In this document: positions 32,701 to 37,281 of the stretch, piece by piece | Layout: each line of letters starts with the position of its first letter | Position numbering within the stretch: position 1 is the first letter of the stretch | Origin: Promethearchaeota archaeon | GTDB taxonomy: Archaea > Asgardarchaeota > Lokiarchaeia > Sigyniarchaeales > SOKP01 | Direction: 5' to 3' | Assembly: GCA_014730165.1 (NCBI GenBank) | Contig: WJIS01000225.1 | Location: 1-37,281, forward strand | Length of the DNA: 37,281 nt | The notes under the pieces: model-generated | The model's input: the letters and a program-made list of their open reading frames with translations, nothing else | What the model was told of the DNA's origin: nothing | Databases searched by the model: none | Program-made: the position numbers and the translations under genes

Positions 32701-33657
32701 ATGAGTAAAACAAGAATATTGATTACAGGAGCTTCGGGAACTATAGGATATCATACTTATCAAAAACTAATTACTAATTTAGATAAATTTATACTGAGAA
32801 TTTTTTTAAGGGGATCAAAAAAGAATAGAAAGCTATTTAAGGAATATGAAGAACAAATAGAAATTTTTTGGGGAGATATATTAAATTTCGAAAAATGCAA
32901 AAAAGCTGTGGCAGATCAAAATATAATAATTCACGCTGCTGCACTAATTCCACCTGCCGCCTATAAAGATCAAGAATACACAAAAGAAGTTAATATTACT
33001 GGAACTGAAAACATTTTAAAAGCTATTCAAAATCATTCCCAATCTGTTAAAATAATCTTTACTTCTTCCATTGCTGTCTATGGTGATCGGTTAGAAAATC
33101 CCTTTATAAAAAGTGGAGATCCCACAAATCCCAATGATATCTACGGAAAAACTAAAGTTGCAGCTGAGAATTTAATTATTAATTCAGGTTTAGATTATCT
33201 TATTTTCAGAATATCTTATGTGGCTACAGTTAATTCTTTAAAATTTGATCCAGTGATGTTTCGAATGCCATTGGATACTCCAATAGAATTAATCGATCCT
33301 AATGACGTCGCAACCGCAATTATAAATGCGATTAGTTCTAAAGACATCTGGAATAAAACATATCTCCTAGCTGGTGGGGAAAAAAACAGAATTTTATTTC
33401 GAAATCTGATTAATAAGCTGTTTTCGATAATGGGTTTTGGAAAAAATTTTTTACCCGAAAGTGCTTTTGCTAAAAACGGGTTCAATTGTGGATATTGCGA
33501 TACAGATGAGATTCAGAATAAGTTAAAGTTTCAGAATCATCATATTGAGGATTTTTATGAAAAAGTAGATGATTGGATTGGTTTTAAAAAATATTTTGTA
33601 CCTCTTGTTAAGTATTTTATCAAACAATATCTTCTAAGGAAATCAGAATACTATTGA
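32701..33657 (+). CDS. NAD(P)-dependent epimerase/dehydratase (extended SDR)
   Basis: 318 residues. Rossmann glycine motif TGASGTIGYH (9-18), GDI at 58-60, HAAA at 78-81, S122/S123, and the catalytic YGKTK (Y148, K152). An extended short-chain dehydrogenase such as a nucleotide-sugar epimerase or a reductase. The C-terminus (about 240-318) is the usual substrate part with a short basic tail. No sugar-biosynthesis neighbours, so the substrate is open. It is separated from the large surface-protein gene by 192 bp. Confidence 0.88.
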   Translation: MSKTRILITGASGTIGYHTYQKLITNLDKFILRIFLRGSKKNRKLFKEYEEQIEIFWGDILNFEKCKKAVADQNIIIHAAALIPPAAYKDQEYTKEVNITGTENILKAIQNHSQSVKIIFTSSIAVYGDRLENPFIKSGDPTNPNDIYGKTKVAAENLIINSGLDYLIFRISYVATVNSLKFDPVMFRMPLDTPIELIDPNDVATAIINAISSKDIWNKTYLLAGGEKNRILFRNLINKLFSIMGFGKNFLPESAFAKNGFNCGYCDTDEIQNKLKFQNHHIEDFYEKVDDWIGFKKYFVPLVKYFIKQYLLRKSEYY

Positions 33658-33849
33658 TTCTGAGAGATTGATTTAGGAGTACTTTTTTTTAATTAAATTT
33701 TTGTTAAAAATTAGAATTTAGAGGATAATAAATATTTAAATTAGTACCAAATAAAAGTATTTAAAAGTAAATTTTTTCATTATCTTATCAGTTTTAATAT
33801 ATTAACTAATTATAAGGTTAATTACAATCTAATAAAAATATGATGATAT

Positions 33850-36800
33850 ATGTTTAAAAAAAAACATATTATAAAACAAAAGAATAATCTATTAAAAAAT
33901 TTTAAAGCAAAGAAACTTAAAGTGCATCGATTTCTCATTATCATCACTCTTATCATATCTATATCATTAAGCACACTATTAATTCAAAATCAGTCGACAA
34001 ACATAAGTACCGAGCATTCAAATAATAGGTTAAAGAATTCAGCTGTGTTTCAATGGGTAAATGCACCTTCACTTAGTTCAAAATATTTTAGTCCAGATTC
34101 AACTCCTGGTTCTGGAGATACAACATTATACTCTTTTACTATTAACAATAGCCAATCATTTAATCTGCTAATCTCTGCATATTACGATATTATTGATGTT
34201 GATCTTGGAGAAGCATCATTAGAAGATTTTGCAGGGGGATCAACTAAAGCAGGGTCGCATTTCTTCTCATCTTATATGATGGAGAATGGTACATGGATTA
34301 TTGCTGGTATGGAATATGTGAATAATGGTTCGAGTAATGAAAAATACATAGTCTGTGGGATCGGAACAAATGTGACCAATTTTAAATGGACCAGAGTGGG
34401 ACAAATCAATTTTACGACAGATATAACTATTGCTGCTGATGAATTCGGAGGAATACGCATTGCTTATATAGAATTATATGGATTAAACACCCCTTTCACG
34501 GGAATTAAATATTTCAAAAGTGAGGATTGGGGTAAAAATTGGACTAATGGAACAATTGTTGATACTACAATCCACCCTTATGGAGAGTTTAGAGATCTTT
34601 CAATGGATTCATTTAATGGAAATTATACATGTATGTGGAGTTTCACTAGTAATGGGCTTGCACAAAACTGCACAATATGGGAAACGGAGGAAATCTCAGG
34701 CATTTGGGAAAGTCCAGAGGAATTATATGCTTTATCTGGAGTAGCTGCTTTTGCTCCTCAAGTTTTTTATAACCATACTAATGATAACGGGACAATATTT
34801 GTCGCTTTTACTAATTTTACAGATTCAAACACATATTTAATTAATCTCCAAAATGGTACCAATGATAACTATAAAGATAGCTGGTCAATCCCAAGTTATA
34901 ATAATGTTCCAGATGCTATACCTTTAGTTTACTGCAGAAAGGATTATATAACCAATAACTTTTATTTTCATGACAGAACCGCTGAAGATGGAGAGCTTGG
35001 AATTTTTACAGGTACTTGGCTTGAGAATTTAAATAATAAACCTATTGATGTTTTCAGTGCAGAAAGTGATAGTTTATTCAATTTATATTCCATTAATGAT
35101 AGTTATAAATGTTTCACAGGATTCGCTCTTTCAGATACCGGAAGTTTATTGCCTGGGATCCTCGATTGTAAGACTCCCTACAATGTTATAAATCTTACGG
35201 ATACAACTACGGGATATCAAACATATAGTTATGTGTTTGATGGTAATGATAATGAAGGAAATTCAAGAGAAGCCAAAGCATATTCTTTTATATTAAAGAT
35301 TCCATTAAGCTTAACACAAGACATTTACGAAAAAATTGCGTATGTTGATGATATACCAGCGAATGTATTGTATTCATTAACTGAAAATAGAATATCCCCT
35401 TTCGAAAGCTTGGGCAATAATGATTTCTTCAGAGTTAATGTTACATCTGATAAATCGGGTAAAATGACTTTGAATATTAAATCAGAAGAGGCTATATCAA
35501 GTAAAACTACACTTTCAGATAATATCTACAGAACTTATGATCCGGTGATATGTGGTGATGGATTAAATTATTATATGTTCTATAACGAGATTGAAGGCTC
35601 ATTTATGGACCCATCACTAATTAGAATTATGTTCACTAAATCTAGTAATGGAGGATTATCTTGGGAAGAACCTAAAACTCTTGAAATAATAGAAGAAGTT
35701 GAAATGCATAAATACGCTGCAAGTACAGATACTCAAATTCTATTATGGACAAAAGAATATCTACATATATCCATTGACGATGGAGCAAGTTTTGATAAAT
35801 TCAAATTGCCTTCAAGTGGTAAAGATTATATTATAGATGATGTTTCTAGTGAACTTTCATGTTGGAGAGGATACACTAATGGGACTAGTAATTTCATAAT
35901 TAATAAATCAAGCGATTATGGATATACTTGGGAAATTTTCTCAGTTTTAAATTTTACAGGTGCAGAGAATCAAACTTTGATTGAAGCAGAATATGATCCA
36001 ATCTCTGGTAATTATTCATTTTTACTGGATAGTCTGGAACAACGCGAATTATTATTTGTAGAGATCAACTCGGATGGAAGTATGGCTTTCATTAGTGATA
36101 ATATTTTCCCAGATGGAATGAATTTTGGAGGAAGTAATTTATATGGAAATTATTACGGATTAGTTGATTTAGAAGTTAAAGTAATAAATGAGACTACATC
36201 AGAATGGTATATTTTTACTTCAGCGAAAAATTATACTCAATTTTCTATGGCTAATTTTGATTATAGGATGCCTTTATCTTATAAATCATCATTAAATGGT
36301 AGAAACTTCAGCGATTGGGATAACTATACCGCAATCAATGGGGAGACTATTGAAATATATAATTATTATTTCTCATGGGATCTTATTATACCTGATACTA
36401 ACAACCCATGCTTAGCTTCAGCTATCCATCTAAATCCATCATTTCCATTTGATTACTTTCCTAAAATCATAGAGGTCTATAGTAATTCTCGTTTTGTTGC
36501 GGGTATCTCAGAAAATCTGGATTCACATTACAAAGGAGAAATAACCTATTACGGTTTAACAGCAACAGGAGATAAACTTTCAGATGGAGATTACGAATGG
36601 GAGTTAAATGTTATAGATAGAGCAGGATATAAGTTTTCCAAATTTGGCACTTTAACCATTGATAATACGAATCCTTCCCTAATTGTAAGTTCTAATTTTA
36701 CCACACCAAAAAATCCATATCCAGAAGATGATGTATCTGTTGAAATTCAAATATCCGAAGAAAATCCTGATACTGGAATCTTGTATTATAGAGTACCAGG

Positions 36801-37281
36801 AGAGAGTTGGACAACCGTAGAAATGTCATTTGATAATTCAACTATACCTACCATCAATTTTACCTCTTTGATTCCAAGTCAGACTAGCGCCGCTACGGTT
36901 TACTGGAAGGTATTGATTAATGATACATGCGGTAACTCAATAGAAATAGATAATGATGGTCAACTATATACATATGGTCGCGGTGTTTTTGAATACTTCA
37001 AACAATCTGGAGCGCTTGCTCCAACGTTATTTGATACATGGAATTGGAGTTATACTTTCACTTCTGGTTTAGATCACATTGATGATGTTTGGGTGAGGAT
37101 GCTATATGATGGAAGTATTGATACAAATATTTCACTAACTCCATCTGGAGATGAAAATAACTATTATAAGATTAAAGTCAATTATACAACATTATACTCA
37201 AACGCAACCTATACGTTCATGTTTCGGTCAGATACGGGTCAAGAGTTTATAATGGAGGAGATATTCCTAAAAAAACCATTA
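33850..37281 (+). CDS. Very large secreted Asp-box/Ig-like cell-surface protein (3' end outside window)
   Basis: From ATG at 33850 the frame is open for 1144 codons to the window end. Residues 1-26 are basic, 27-46 hydrophobic (FLIIITLIISISLSTLLI), a signal peptide or anchor. The rest is extracellular: rich in Asn, Ser, Thr and N-glycosylation sequons. Asp-box/BNR-like turns occur at 224-231 (SEDWGKNW), 599-605 (SNGGLSW), 641-648 and 688-694 (SDYGYTW), pointing to sialidase-like beta-propellers. From about 905 on, Ig-like segments follow (for example LNVIDRAGYKFSKFGTLTID). Probably a surface-layer-like or adhesion protein; no catalytic residues identified. Confidence 0.82.
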   Translation, partial: MFKKKHIIKQKNNLLKNFKAKKLKVHRFLIIITLIISISLSTLLIQNQSTNISTEHSNNRLKNSAVFQWVNAPSLSSKYFSPDSTPGSGDTTLYSFTINNSQSFNLLISAYYDIIDVDLGEASLEDFAGGSTKAGSHFFSSYMMENGTWIIAGMEYVNNGSSNEKYIVCGIGTNVTNFKWTRVGQINFTTDITIAADEFGGIRIAYIELYGLNTPFTGIKYFKSEDWGKNWTNGTIVDTTIHPYGEFRDLSMDSFNGNYTCMWSFTSNGLAQNCTIWETEEISGIWESPEELYALSGVAAFAPQVFYNHTNDNGTIFVAFTNFTDSNTYLINLQNGTNDNYKDSWSIPSYNNVPDAIPLVYCRKDYITNNFYFHDRTAEDGELGIFTGTWLENLNNKPIDVFSAESDSLFNLYSINDSYKCFTGFALSDTGSLLPGILDCKTPYNVINLTDTTTGYQTYSYVFDGNDNEGNSREAKAYSFILKIPLSLTQDIYEKIAYVDDIPANVLYSLTENRISPFESLGNNDFFRVNVTSDKSGKMTLNIKSEEAISSKTTLSDNIYRTYDPVICGDGLNYYMFYNEIEGSFMDPSLIRIMFTKSSNGGLSWEEPKTLEIIEEVEMHKYAASTDTQILLWTKEYLHISIDDGASFDKFKLPSSGKDYIIDDVSSELSCWRGYTNGTSNFIINKSSDYGYTWEIFSVLNFTGAENQTLIEAEYDPISGNYSFLLDSLEQRELLFVEINSDGSMAFISDNIFPDGMNFGGSNLYGNYYGLVDLEVKVINETTSEWYIFTSAKNYTQFSMANFDYRMPLSYKSSLNGRNFSDWDNYTAINGETIEIYNYYFSWDLIIPDTNNPCLASAIHLNPSFPFDYFPKIIEVYSNSRFVAGISENLDSHYKGEITYYGLTATGDKLSDGDYEWELNVIDRAGYKFSKFGTLTIDNTNPSLIVSSNFTTPKNPYPEDDVSVEIQISEENPDTGILYYRVPGESWTTVEMSFDNSTIPTINFTSLIPSQTSAATVYWKVLINDTCGNSIEIDNDGQLYTYGRGVFEYFKQSGALAPTLFDTWNWSYTFTSGLDHIDDVWVRMLYDGSIDTNISLTPSGDENNYYKIKVNYTTLYSNATYTFMFRSDTGQEFIMEEIFLKKPL

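Noticed and set aside
34520-34744. 74-codon + frame within the surface protein gene
   Set aside because: Out of frame with a 1144-codon open frame full of sequons and Asp boxes.
1-37281. tRNA, rRNA or CRISPR array
   Set aside because: No cloverleaf with CCA-side pairing, no rRNA-like stretch and no regularly spaced direct repeats were seen on either strand by eye; a covariance search could still find a diverged RNA.

Overview
The window is AT-rich (roughly one third G+C by eye), with short intergenic spaces, genes on both strands, some TTG/GTG starts, GGTG-type ribosome binding sites and poly-T gene ends. This is archaeal style. A longin domain fused to an Arf-like GTPase, two further longin/roadblock-like proteins, a possible TFIIB-like cyclin-fold protein and several archaeal DUF families point to an Asgard archaeon, most likely of the Lokiarchaeia type. 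That placement is inference; there is no rRNA or tRNA gene to anchor it.

Layout. (1) 1-1.9 kb: the 5' end of an unidentified gene, a decayed gap, a VapBC-type toxin-antitoxin pair, and a transposon-derived short element. (2) 1.9-7.2 kb: a GPH-type sugar symporter divergent from a GH32 beta-fructosidase (a likely sucrose/fructan unit), an M32 carboxypeptidase, and a flavodoxin-ferredoxin fusion. (3) 7.3-14.1 kb: a block rich in Asgard-specific proteins: the longin/Arf-like GTPase; a divergent operon of an unknown protein plus a HEAT/coiled-coil protein; an AbrB-domain/helical protein; a membrane zinc-ribbon protein; and a possible longin with a CxxC/HxxH site. (4) 14.3-19.2 kb: a TrmJ-like RNA methyltransferase, an MBL-fold hydrolase, a cyclin-fold-like protein, an RHH-plus-HTH protein and two small membrane enzymes or DUFs. 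(5) 19.5-23.5 kb: a radical SAM/SPASM protein whose 3' end is duplicated on the far side of a second VapBC pair, then a three-gene PIN module carrying two apparent frameshifts. (6) 23.5-27.8 kb: a DsrE-like protein, a DUF4184 membrane protein, a second copy of the transposon-derived element, and an enolase-superfamily dehydratase paired with a second GPH transporter. (7) 28-33.7 kb: a longin-like protein, a threonine dehydratase, a DUF1028 protein, a broken FG-GAP membrane protein, a small longin/roadblock protein and an extended SDR/epimerase. (8) 33.85 kb to the end: the N-terminal 1144 residues of a very large secreted Asp-box/Ig-like surface protein that runs off the window.

Main points. 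Three PIN modules lie in 23 kb. Two of them are bracketed by direct duplications of neighbouring sequence, and those same two carry perfect AT-rich palindromes around a shared ATTTAAT centre upstream of the antitoxin. A pair of related short elements with paired hairpins looks like the non-autonomous remains of an IS200/IS605-type transposon. The longin-GTPase keeps its P-loop and NKxD but has lost the switch II DxxGQ. Three apparent frameshifts sit at or beside homopolymers, so assembly error has to be separated from real decay.
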